Assembly (NCBI GenBank): GCA_900753295.1
Contig: CAADYQ010000061.1
Coordinates: forward strand, 1 to 9,642
Origin: Clostridia bacterium
GTDB taxonomy: Bacteria; Bacillota; Clostridia; Oscillospirales; CAG-272
DNA: 9,642 bases
Direction of reading: 5' to 3'
A program made the translations under genes and the position numbers. Below the pieces are notes generated by a model. The model saw only the letters and a program-made list of their open reading frames with translations. It searched no databases and had not been told where the DNA came from. Below are positions 1 through 6,203 of the stretch, in pieces; position 1 is the stretch's first letter, and each line of letters starts with the position of its first letter.

Positions 1-379
1 GCGCCACGCTTTTGGCGCCCGCCTCGAACGTTGCGTCCTCAACGGCGCGGCGCTCGACCTCGGTGACATCGTGCGGGATGCATATTATCACCGAAGGCGC
101 GGAGAATATGCTGTCCGCGGCGGTCTTTGCAAAAAAGTGGTGCAGCATTTTTGCGGTAACGTCAAAGTCGGCAATAACGCCGTCCTTCAGCGGGGGATAT
201 GCAACTATATTGCCCGGCGTTTTTCCGAGCATGCGCTTTGCGTCGCCGCCCACAGCCACCACCTTTTTGGTGAGCTGGTTTATGGCGACCACCGAGGGCT
301 CGCGCAGGATTATCCCCTTGCCCTTCATATAAACAAGCGTGTTGGCTGTTCCAAGGTCTATTCCTATGTGTTTTGCCAT
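1..379 (-). CDS. mreB: Rod shape-determining protein, MreB/Mbl family (N-terminal part, cut by window edge)
   Basis: Actin-like ATPase that polymerises under the cytoplasmic membrane and guides the peptidoglycan elongation machinery. Read from the ATG at 379 towards position 1, 126 codons are present. The N-terminus carries the actin-fold phosphate-1 motif IGIDLGTANTLVYMKGKGI (residues 5-23), then LREPSVVAIN, a VAVGGDAKRMLGKTPGNIVA stretch and PLKDGVIADFDVT, all in the order expected for MreB/Mbl. The start is supported by AGGAGA six bases upstream. It is the last visible gene of the dut-maf-mreB operon, 18 bp after the maf stop, and maf next to mre genes is a well-known arrangement in Bacillota. 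The 3' two thirds lie outside the window, so MreB, Mbl and MreBH cannot be separated with certainty. Confidence 0.93.
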   Translation of the reverse strand, partial: MAKHIGIDLGTANTLVYMKGKGIILREPSVVAINQLTKKVVAVGGDAKRMLGKTPGNIVAYPPLKDGVIADFDVTAKMLHHFFAKTAADSIFSAPSVIICIPHDVTEVERRAVEDATFEAGAKSVA

Positions 380-397
380 GTTCGCTCTCCTTGCGAT

Positions 398-1003
398 TTA
401 TCTGAATTCTGTCATGTTTACGCCGAAGGTGTCGCGCAAAAGCGCGTAAACGGCGTGGATGGGCAGTCCCATGACGTTGAAATAGTCGCCCGTTATGCCG
501 GGAATGTACAGCGATGCACGTCCCTGGATGCCGTAAGCGCCCGCCTTGTCGTATGGCTCGTCGGTGGAGATGTAGTCCTCTATCTCGGCGTCGGTCATGC
601 CGTCAAAGGTGACGTATGTAGTTTCGCAGCCGCCGGCCGAGGCGCCGTCGGACAGTCTTATCACGTAAAAGCCGGTGTGCACGGCGCTGCCGCAGCCCGC
701 CAGCATTGCAAGCATGCGGCGCGCATCGTCGCGGTCGCGGGGCTTACCGAGGGTTTCGCCGTAGCATTCCACAGCGGTGTCGGCGGCAAGAATATACACC
801 TCGTCGCCCTCTGCCGGCATTGCAGCCGCAGCCGCGGCGGCGCGGCATTTGCGTTCGGCGATCAGGCTCACCGCCTCTGCGGCGGGAGTCCCCTCGGGCA
901 CGCTCTCGTCGGTGTCGGTCGGGCGCACGGTAAAGCATATCCCCGCCGCATGAAGTATTTCGCTCCTCCGCGGAGACGCGGAGGCAAGTATCAGTCTGTT
1001 CAT
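398..1003 (-). CDS. maf: Maf family nucleoside triphosphate pyrophosphatase (dTTP/UTP type)
   Basis: Cytoplasmic house-cleaning enzyme of 201 aa that hydrolyses dTTP, UTP and modified pyrimidine nucleotides to monophosphate plus pyrophosphate; Maf proteins are also linked to septum formation. Visible family motifs are the N-terminal LILASASPRR (residues 4-13), the AADT motif with the putative catalytic Asp75, LGKP (85-88), EPYDKAGAYGIQG (149-161) and GDYFNVMGLP (172-181). The EPYDKAGAYGIQG form fits the YhdE/Maf dTTP-UTP subgroup rather than the YceF m7GTP subgroup. The usual DTVV is DTAV here, and an Ala-rich stretch sits at 55-61; both are mild variations. GGAG about ten bases upstream supports the ATG at 1003. 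The gene lies 16 bp after dut and 18 bp before mreB, so it is almost surely co-transcribed with both. Confidence 0.93.
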   Translation of the reverse strand: MNRLILASASPRRSEILHAAGICFTVRPTDTDESVPEGTPAAEAVSLIAERKCRAAAAAAAMPAEGDEVYILAADTAVECYGETLGKPRDRDDARRMLAMLAGCGSAVHTGFYVIRLSDGASAGGCETTYVTFDGMTDAEIEDYISTDEPYDKAGAYGIQGRASLYIPGITGDYFNVMGLPIHAVYALLRDTFGVNMTEFR

Positions 1004-1019
1004 AGGTTATCTGCTCCGT

Positions 1020-1466
1020 TTATTTTGTGCCGGTGGAGCCAAAGCCGCCGGCACCGCGCTCGGTCTCGTCAAGCGTTTCGGATTCGATGAAGTCCGCGCA
1101 TATGACGGGCAGGAACATCATCTGCGCTATGCGGTCGCCGTCGTTCACGGTGAACGGAACATCCGAGTGGTTGGTCAGCGTTACCGATATCTCGCCGCGG
1201 TAGTCGGAGTCGATGACTCCGATCCCGTTCGAAAGGGTGATGCCGTGCTTTGCGCCGAGTCCGCTGCGCCCTGCGATCACGGCTACGATATCCTCTCTGC
1301 CGGACGATATGGCAAGCCCGGTGGGTATCTTTTCTCTGCAGCCGGGGGCAAGCGTCACGCTGCCGCCCTCAAGAGCGGCGCGGAGATCGACTGCCGCCGA
1401 GCCTTTTGTGGCGTACTCGGGTATGCGCGCGCCTCGGGTCAGCTTTATTTTTACGGGGATGTTCAT
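1020..1466 (-). CDS. dut: Deoxyuridine 5'-triphosphate nucleotidohydrolase (trimeric dUTPase)
   Basis: Converts dUTP to dUMP and pyrophosphate, keeping uracil out of DNA and feeding dTMP synthesis. The 148-residue protein has all five motifs of the homotrimeric dUTPase family in order: SAAVDLRA (23-30), GRSGLGAKHGI (66-76), GIGVIDSDYRGEI (81-93, with putative catalytic Asp86), NDGDRIAQMMF (108-118) and the C-terminal P-loop-like RGAGGFGSTG (137-146). The length is typical. I chose the ATG at 1466 because TGAGGA lies eight bases upstream; an in-frame GTG at 1481 would overlap that ribosome site and is less likely. It is the first gene of the operon with maf and mreB, placing two nucleotide-sanitation enzymes ahead of a cell-shape gene. 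Confidence 0.95.
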   Translation of the reverse strand: MNIPVKIKLTRGARIPEYATKGSAAVDLRAALEGGSVTLAPGCREKIPTGLAISSGREDIVAVIAGRSGLGAKHGITLSNGIGVIDSDYRGEISVTLTNHSDVPFTVNDGDRIAQMMFLPVICADFIESETLDETERGAGGFGSTGTK

Positions 1467-1505
1467 AGGGGAGTTCCTCACAATATCAATATTATCACAA
1501 ATTAT

Positions 1506-1534
1506 ATTATACCATATCGTGTGCGCGCACGCAA
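1506..1534 (-). promoter_or_regulatory. Predicted sigma-A promoter of the dut-maf-mreB operon
   Basis: On the minus strand a -10 box TATAAT (1506-1511) is preceded by TGG, giving an extended -10 (TGGTATAAT). A -35-like TTGCGT (1529-1534) sits 17 bp away. The -10 ends 39 bp before the dut ATG. A second TATAAT is present at 1501-1506, but it lacks the extended -10. The spacer contains the perfect palindrome GTGCGCGCAC (1521-1530), which touches the -35 box. Confidence 0.6.
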
Positions 1535-1599
1535 GGGCTTTGCCCGATGTTTCAACGTATATTAAAGGAAAAATAACATTTCAAAATCACTCCGGACTA

Positions 1600-1628
1600 T
1601 TGCATTCCGTGCCGTATTGTGATAAAAT
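1600..1628 (+). promoter_or_regulatory. Predicted promoter of the HMA protein / twin lipoprotein operon
   Basis: TTGCAT (1600-1605) and TAAAAT (1623-1628) are separated by 17 bp, and TGA directly precedes the -10, giving an extended -10 element. Transcription would start near 1635, about 54 bp before the HMA start codon. The element is divergent from the dut promoter. Confidence 0.5.
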
Positions 1629-1688
1629 TATTATGTGTACATATGCGCCGTGCAACGATGACGGCGCAGGAAAGAAGGGTATAGGATT

Positions 1689-1949
1689 ATGTTTGAAAAT
1701 CTTATCAAAAAAGCAAAAGAAGCCGCTACTCACGAGTACAGCCTCAATATCGGCGGTATGAAGTGCGAGAACTGCGCAAAAAAGATCACCTCTCTGCTTG
1801 AGAAGATCCCCGGGATCGAAAAGGCAGTCGCGTCCGTAAAGGACGGCAAGATCGATATCGTTTCCTCGCTCCCCGTAGTCAAGGATGCGGTCGAAAAGGC
1901 AGTCAAGGAAGCCGGCTTCGATTTCAAGGGACTTATCGAAAAGAAATAA
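1689..1949 (+). CDS. Small heavy-metal-associated (HMA) domain protein
   Basis: An 86-residue soluble protein without signal peptide. After a short basic amphipathic N-terminal segment (residues 1-16), an HMA (ferredoxin-like beta-alpha-beta-beta-alpha-beta) domain spans roughly 17-82. Its metal-binding loop is GGMKCENCAKKI, with the CxxC pair Cys26/Cys29; the usual form is GMTCxxC. HMA domains of this size act as cytosolic Cu(I) or other soft-metal chaperones (CopZ type) or occur as detached domains of P-type ATPases. No copper ATPase or CsoR-type regulator is visible here. An AAGAAGGG stretch about nine bases upstream can serve as ribosome site. The stop is followed after 11 nt by a lipoprotein gene with a strong GGAGG, so the two are likely one transcription unit. 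The metal and physiological role cannot be told from the sequence. Confidence 0.88.
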   Translation: MFENLIKKAKEAATHEYSLNIGGMKCENCAKKITSLLEKIPGIEKAVASVKDGKIDIVSSLPVVKDAVEKAVKEAGFDFKGLIEKK

Positions 1950-1960
1950 CGGAGGAATTT

Positions 1961-3448
1961 ATGAAAAAACTGTCACTTGTACGCGCGGCGGCGCTTGCCC
2001 TCGCGCTCATACTCGCATGCGGCATATTCGCCTCATGCTCAAATAACGGTAACGGCGCCACCACCACCGCGCCGGTAGCCAACTCCGATGTGACGACCCC
2101 AGCGGGTGAGGAAACTCAGCCCGAGGACACCACACCCACGGCGCTTTCGGTCCTCGGTGAGAAGGACCTTGAGAAGGCGACCGTCACCTTCTACTCCCGC
2201 TATTACAACGGTATCTGGCGCTCAGACCTTATGGCTACGGAGGATGATACCGATACGCTCATGATGGCGGTCTACCGCCGCAACAAGTTCCTTGAGGAGA
2301 CCTACAATTTCACGCTCGATGAGATACAGAGCGGTACCGCCTCCTTCAAACCCGCGCTTGAAAAACTTGTGAGCACAGGCGACCAGAGCTTTGATGTTGT
2401 TTATATGAGCGTCACCGACGCTGCCGAAAGCGCGCAGGCAGGACTTTTCTGGGATCTGCACGACATCTCCCAGATCGACCTTGAAAGCAGCTGGTGGTCC
2501 CAGTCCTGCAACAAGTCCTGGTCGATAGGTCACCGTCAGTTCTTTGCCATCGGCGATATCTCCACCGTTGACAATATGTCGGCGCGCGGCGTCTTCTTCA
2601 ACAAAAAGATTGCCGAAGCGAACCAGCTCGAATCCCCCTACGACTGCGTAAAGAACAACACCTGGACGCTTGACAAGATGTTCGAAATGGCGACGGCAGC
2701 CACTATCCCGAGCCTTGACGGCACCGGCTCGTCCGTATACGGCATTTCGGCGCAGAACTCCTTCGGCTTCATCATGCTCATGTCCACCGGCGAGTTCATC
2801 AGCCGTAACAACGAGGATGATATCCCCGAGATCAATATAGGCAACGAGCGCAGCCTTGCCGTTGTCGATAAGCTCATGACCAAAACGGCGGGCAACGAAG
2901 GTATATTCCTCGGCTCCGATAAAGATGTCATGACTCACTTCCGCAATGCGGAGGCGCTCTTTATGCCCGAGGTGCTTTATCACCTCATCACCCTGCGCGA
3001 TTCCGACCTTGACGTCGGCATCGTCCCCTCGCCCAAGTACGACTCCGAGCAGGAAAGCTATTACAGCTTCACCACCTGCTACGGCGTGACCTGCCTCGGC
3101 TTCCCGCAGTCCAACACCGGCGACCGTCTTGAGCGCGCCGCGTTCGTTGTTGAGGCAATGTCCGTCCAGTCGCTCACTACCGTTACACCCGCATACTTTG
3201 ACGTTTGCATAAAGACCCGCTTTGCGCCCGATATCGAGGCATCCGGTACCATCCAGCTGATACTTGACGGTCTTTACACCGACCTTGCCGAGGCATATAA
3301 GTGGGGCGGACTCCGTGACAAGGTGCAGAATGCCGTAAAGGAAGGTCAGAACCTTACCACGAGCATTGCGACATCCAAAAAGATCGCGGAGACAGCTATC
3401 AAGCTGACTGTCGCAAACTGGCAGAAGGTCCCCAAACTCGGCGCGTGA
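1961..3448 (+). CDS. Solute-binding-protein-like lipoprotein, copy 1 of a tandem pair
   Basis: A 495-residue exported lipoprotein. The signal peptide (KK-x-R start, hydrophobic 9-24) ends in the lipobox-like IFASC with Cys26 as the lipidation site. A Thr/Pro/Glu-rich linker (27-60) leads to a globular domain (about 61-495). Length, lipid anchor and overall make-up resemble family-1 extracellular solute-binding proteins of ABC importers; features include the aromatic-rich segment VTFYSRYYNGIWRSDL (75-90), FDVVYMS (144-150), GLFWDLHDI (161-169) and FFNKK (212-216). No permease or ATPase gene is adjacent, so the ligand and any transport role are unknown. GGAGG seven bases before the ATG is a strong ribosome site. 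The gene follows the HMA gene by 11 nt and precedes its paralogue by 47 nt. The SBP assignment rests on general resemblance, not on a specific signature. Confidence 0.78.
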   Translation: MKKLSLVRAAALALALILACGIFASCSNNGNGATTTAPVANSDVTTPAGEETQPEDTTPTALSVLGEKDLEKATVTFYSRYYNGIWRSDLMATEDDTDTLMMAVYRRNKFLEETYNFTLDEIQSGTASFKPALEKLVSTGDQSFDVVYMSVTDAAESAQAGLFWDLHDISQIDLESSWWSQSCNKSWSIGHRQFFAIGDISTVDNMSARGVFFNKKIAEANQLESPYDCVKNNTWTLDKMFEMATAATIPSLDGTGSSVYGISAQNSFGFIMLMSTGEFISRNNEDDIPEINIGNERSLAVVDKLMTKTAGNEGIFLGSDKDVMTHFRNAEALFMPEVLYHLITLRDSDLDVGIVPSPKYDSEQESYYSFTTCYGVTCLGFPQSNTGDRLERAAFVVEAMSVQSLTTVTPAYFDVCIKTRFAPDIEASGTIQLILDGLYTDLAEAYKWGGLRDKVQNAVKEGQNLTTSIATSKKIAETAIKLTVANWQKVPKLGA

Positions 3449-3495
3449 CGCCGCGCGTCTTTCGATAACAGCATTGACAAAATAGGTATCCTGAA

Positions 3496-4977
3496 ATGAA
3501 AAATTCAATATCGCTGCGTGCAGCAGCATTCATAATCGCACTTGTCATCGCAACCGGCTTGCTTGCCGGTTGCGCCAAGACCGGCAACGGCGACGGCACC
3601 TCGGACACAGCCTCCACGGCAGCCACTACCGCGCCCGAGGAGACGACGGCTCCTGCCGATACTACGCCCACAGCCCTCTCCGTGCTCGGAGAGAAGGACT
3701 TCGGCGGCGAGACCGTTACCTTCTACTCCCGTTACTACGACGGACTGTGGAAGTCCGACCTTATCGCGACAGAGGATGATACCGACACGCTCAAGGTCGC
3801 CGTTTACCGCCGCAACAAGTTCATCGAAGAGGCATACAAGGTAAAGATAGATGAAATACAGAGCGGCTCGGCATCCTTCCGCTCAAAGCTTGAAAACCTT
3901 GTTATGACCGGCGACGAGAGCTTTGACGTCGTTTATATGAGCGTCACCGATGCCGCCGAAAGCGCGCAGGCGGGTCTTTTCTGGGACCTGCACGATATCG
4001 GACGCATCGATCTTGAGGGCAAATGGTGGTCACAGTCCTGCAACAAGGCGTGGTCCATCGCGGGCCGTCAGTTCTTTGCGGTCGGCGATATAACCACCAT
4101 CGACAATATGGCGACATATTGCACCTTCTTCAACCGCAAGATAGTTGAGGCGAATCAGCTCGCGTCTCCCTACGACCTCGTAAAAAGCAACGAGTGGACG
4201 CTCGGCAAGATGTTTGAGATGATCGAGAGCGCATATGTGCCCGGTCAGAGCGACAACGAGGCGCAGGTATACGGGCTTTCCGCCGAGAACTCCTTCGGTT
4301 TTATGATGCTCATGGCGTCGGGCGAGCTTATCAGCCGCAACGATGAGAATGACATACCGCAGATAACCATAGGCAACGAGCGCAGCCTTTCGATAGCGGA
4401 TATGCTCGTTTCAAAGACCGCCGGCAACAAGGCTATCTACCTTGGCGCCGACACCGCGATAATGAACAACTTCCGCAATTCGCAGTCGCTCTTTATGCCC
4501 GAGGTGCTTTATCACCTCATCACTCTGCGCGATTCCGATCTTGACGTCGGCGTTGTGCCGCTGCCCAAGTACGACTCCGAGCAGGACAGCTATTACAGCT
4601 TCACCACAGGCTATTGCATCACCTGCCTCGGCTTCCCGCAGTCCAACACCGGCGACCGTCTTGAACGCGCCGCGTTCATTACCGAGGCGCTGGCTGTTCA
4701 GTCGCTGACCACGGTCACGCCCGCATACTTTGAGGTGTGCGTAAAGACCCGCTACGCGCCGGATATCGAGTCCTCCGGAATGATCCAGATCATTCTTGAC
4801 ACCATTTATACCGACCTTGCCGAGGTTTATAAGTGGGGAGGACTGCGCGACAAGGTGCAGAAAGCCGTTAAAGAGGGCGGAAGCATAACCACTATCGTCA
4901 ACGCCTCCAAAAAGTCGGCTGACATAGCGCGCAAGCTCACCGTTTCCGGCTGGGAGAAGGTAAAAAAGCTCGGCTGA
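3496..4977 (+). CDS. Solute-binding-protein-like lipoprotein, copy 2 of a tandem pair
   Basis: A 493-residue paralogue of the preceding gene, collinear with it to the C-terminus (shorter by two C-terminal residues). The lipobox here is canonical (GLLAGC, Cys26), followed by a Thr/Ala/Glu/Pro linker (27-59) and then the near-invariant PTALSVLGEKD start of the mature domain. Over the C-terminal stretch starting LFMPEVLYH I count about 110 identical residues of 130, while the segment at roughly 205-335 is clearly more divergent. The start is supported by AGG nine bases upstream, a weaker site than that of copy 1, so the second protein may be made at a lower level. A GC-rich hairpin follows the stop. 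It is probably a surface lipoprotein that binds a related but distinct ligand. No transporter partners lie nearby, so the function is unproven. Confidence 0.78.
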   Translation: MKNSISLRAAAFIIALVIATGLLAGCAKTGNGDGTSDTASTAATTAPEETTAPADTTPTALSVLGEKDFGGETVTFYSRYYDGLWKSDLIATEDDTDTLKVAVYRRNKFIEEAYKVKIDEIQSGSASFRSKLENLVMTGDESFDVVYMSVTDAAESAQAGLFWDLHDIGRIDLEGKWWSQSCNKAWSIAGRQFFAVGDITTIDNMATYCTFFNRKIVEANQLASPYDLVKSNEWTLGKMFEMIESAYVPGQSDNEAQVYGLSAENSFGFMMLMASGELISRNDENDIPQITIGNERSLSIADMLVSKTAGNKAIYLGADTAIMNNFRNSQSLFMPEVLYHLITLRDSDLDVGVVPLPKYDSEQDSYYSFTTGYCITCLGFPQSNTGDRLERAAFITEALAVQSLTTVTPAYFEVCVKTRYAPDIESSGMIQIILDTIYTDLAEVYKWGGLRDKVQKAVKEGGSITTIVNASKKSADIARKLTVSGWEKVKKLG

Positions 4978-5005
4978 CGGGATACGTCACATAAATAAAA
5001 TGATC

Positions 5006-5057
5006 GCAGGCGGCGACGGAGGCTTGACTTGAGCCATCCGGCGCCGCCGTTGCTTTT
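5006..5057 (+). terminator. Predicted intrinsic terminator after the twin lipoprotein genes
   Basis: GGCGGCG (5009-5015) pairs with CGCCGCC (5042-5048), CGGA (5017-5020) with TCCG (5037-5040), and GGC (5021-5023) with GCC (5033-5035). There is one internal mismatch, a single-base bulge and a loop of about nine bases. An outer GCA/TGC pairing (5006-5008 with 5051-5053) brings the stem directly to TTTT (5054-5057). The U-tract is short, so efficiency may be moderate. Confidence 0.55.
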
Positions 5058-5069
5058 GCCGCGGAAGAC

Positions 5070-5098
5070 TTGACAGATGAAGATTAATGCTTTATAAT
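5070..5098 (+). promoter_or_regulatory. Perfect consensus sigma-A promoter upstream of the surface protein gene
   Basis: TTGACA (5070-5075) and TATAAT (5093-5098) are exact consensus hexamers separated by exactly 17 bp. Transcription would begin around 5105, leaving a leader of about 65 nt before the ATG at 5170. It is the strongest-looking promoter in the window. Confidence 0.85.
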
Positions 5099-5108
5099 AA
5101 TATAAAGC
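5089..5108. promoter_or_regulatory. Inverted repeat over the -10 box and start site, candidate operator
   Basis: GCTTTATA (5089-5096) and TATAAAGC (5101-5108) are perfect 8-bp inverted arms around a 4-base centre ATAA. The repeat spans the -10 hexamer and the predicted transcription start, where a bound dimeric repressor would block RNA polymerase. The repeat is directly visible; its role as an operator is inference. Confidence 0.4.
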
Positions 5109-5169
5109 CTGTGTGACGCGGCGTGCGACGCGGGCGTATATTCTGTATTTCAGAAAGGTTGGAACGATC

Positions 5170-6159
5170 ATGAAAAAGAGATTTACTTTTTTTGTTGCAC
5201 TTTGCATTCTGATGTCTTTGTGCCTTGCCTGCATACCCGCCTCCGCAGAGGACAGATATGCTTCCTCAAATGACGGCGAGCTTCTTTACACCGTCAATTT
5301 TTCCGGCGATGAGTTTTATAAGCCGGCAGTCACCAGCGGCGATCCGACGGTCGTCGTCGATCCCACTGACAGCGGCAGAGCCACTATTTCCACCAAGACC
5401 AACAAGTCCAAAAGCCGCTGGGGCGGAGAGATCACCTGCCTGCCTCTCAACGAGACTACCGCGTACACCATGTATTTTACGGTGACCCGCGATACGGTCG
5501 AGGGTGCTCTCGGCGTTTATGCGGATGATCATTACGGTGTCTACGGATATTCCTACAATCAGCGCTTCCTCACCGGTACGACCACTCTCAGCGGTCACAG
5601 CACTGTGGTTTACGCCGAGAAGAATGTCGATCTCATTTCAAACCTCAAAACCAACGGCGGACAGTTCCCGTCCGTTCAGGAACTTGCAATGGAGATCAAC
5701 GGTCAGAAGAACACCCTCAAGGCGTACATAAAGGACGACGGCGGAAACTGGGTGCTGATCGATGAGACGCTTGATGGCGAGATACTTGTTTTCTACACCG
5801 AGCATCTCGGTCTTTTCCTCTATTCGTATTATGCGGATATGCCCGTTACCATCAGCGATGTGAATATATACAAGGGCATGTGCATCTCCGGCGAGAAGCT
5901 GGGACCTGTCGAGACCAAGCCGGAAACCACCCCCGAGACCAAAGCCGAAACGAAGCCGGAGACCAAGCCCGAAACAAAGCCGGAGACAAAGGTCGAGACA
6001 AAGGTCGAGACCAAGGCTGAGACAAAGGCGCCGGGAACTAACGCTCCCGAGGAGACAAAGGGCGAAAACAAAAAAGGCTGCGGCTCTGCCGTCGGCGTCG
6101 GCATCGCCGTCCTGCTGCTTCCCGCGGCTGCGGTGATCTGCCGCCGCAAAAAGCACTGA
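5170..6159 (+). CDS. Exported surface protein with ETKP repeats and C-terminal GCGS-TM-RRKK anchor
   Basis: A 329-residue protein of unknown function. A classical signal peptide (residues 1-26) probably ends at PASA|ED; there is no lipobox at the cleavage site. Residues 28-240 are rich in alternating hydrophobic/polar strands and aromatic residues and end in VTISDVNIYKG, as jelly-roll (concanavalin/LamG-like) beta-sandwich domains often do; this fold call is inference. Ten tetrapeptides of the ETKP/ETKA/ETKV type (248-287) form an extended charged spacer, followed by GCGS (303-306), a hydrophobic helix (about 307-324) and the basic tail RRKKH. This is the tripartite layout of cell-surface sorting or anchoring signals. 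I chose the ATG at 5170, preceded by AGAAAGG, over an upstream in-frame ATG at 5113 because only the former begins with a signal peptide. The gene has its own promoter and terminator. Confidence 0.82.
   Translation: MKKRFTFFVALCILMSLCLACIPASAEDRYASSNDGELLYTVNFSGDEFYKPAVTSGDPTVVVDPTDSGRATISTKTNKSKSRWGGEITCLPLNETTAYTMYFTVTRDTVEGALGVYADDHYGVYGYSYNQRFLTGTTTLSGHSTVVYAEKNVDLISNLKTNGGQFPSVQELAMEINGQKNTLKAYIKDDGGNWVLIDETLDGEILVFYTEHLGLFLYSYYADMPVTISDVNIYKGMCISGEKLGPVETKPETTPETKAETKPETKPETKPETKVETKVETKAETKAPGTNAPEETKGENKKGCGSAVGVGIAVLLLPAAAVICRRKKH
5911..6030 (+). repeat. Ten tandem 12-bp units encoding ETKP-type tetrapeptides
   Basis: Ten consecutive 12-bp units of consensus GAGACNAAGSCN encode ETKP, ETTP, ETKA, ETKP (three times), ETKV (twice) and ETKA (twice). 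Third positions vary between units, so the array is not a fresh slippage product, although the adjacent identical pairs suggest past local duplication. At the protein level it is a charged, probably disordered stalk between the exported domain and the membrane anchor. Confidence 0.9.
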
Positions 6160-6188
6160 AGCCCCGCTCGGGCGCGGCGGCAGTTTTT
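6138..6188 (+). terminator. Predicted intrinsic terminator starting inside the surface protein's last codons
   Basis: CTGCCGCCGC (6138-6147) and GCGGCGGCAG (6174-6183) form a perfect 10-bp GC-rich stem with a 26-base loop, followed at once by TTTTT (6184-6188). The 5' arm lies in the codons for the terminal Cys-Arg-Arg. Inside the loop and 3' arm a competing smaller hairpin can form: CCGC 6164-6167 with GCGG 6174-6177, plus GCC 6161-6163 with GGC 6179-6181. It ends close to the same U-tract. The nth ribosome site follows two bases after the T-run. Confidence 0.65.
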
Positions 6189-6203
6189 CGGAGGATATGA
6201 AGG

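Noticed and set aside
71..1090. Open frame of 339 codons on the plus strand across mreB and maf
   Set aside because: It is antisense to two well-recognised genes, has no ribosome site and no family-like composition. Long antisense frames are expected in GC-rich genes.
1632..1643. TATGT-GT-ACATA near the HMA transcription start as a copper-repressor operator
   Set aside because: The arms are only 5 bp and do not match the CopY box TACAnnTGTA or CsoR-type sites. AT-rich chance is likely.
3441..3460. Hairpin GCGCG/CGCGC between the two lipoprotein genes as terminator
   Set aside because: Only a 5-bp stem with a poor T-run (GTCTTT). It is too weak to call, though some attenuation is possible.
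3474..3479. TTGACA just upstream of lipoprotein copy 2 as a private promoter
   Set aside because: No -10-like hexamer lies at 16-18 bp; the right position already falls inside the start of the coding region.
2222..3529. Open frame of 435 codons on the minus strand across lipoprotein copy 1
   Set aside because: Shadow of a real gene with signal peptide, lipobox and paralogue on the plus strand; no start context on the minus strand.
5911..6030. CRISPR-like array
   Set aside because: The 12-bp units are contiguous, without spacers, and are in-frame codon repeats of a surface protein.
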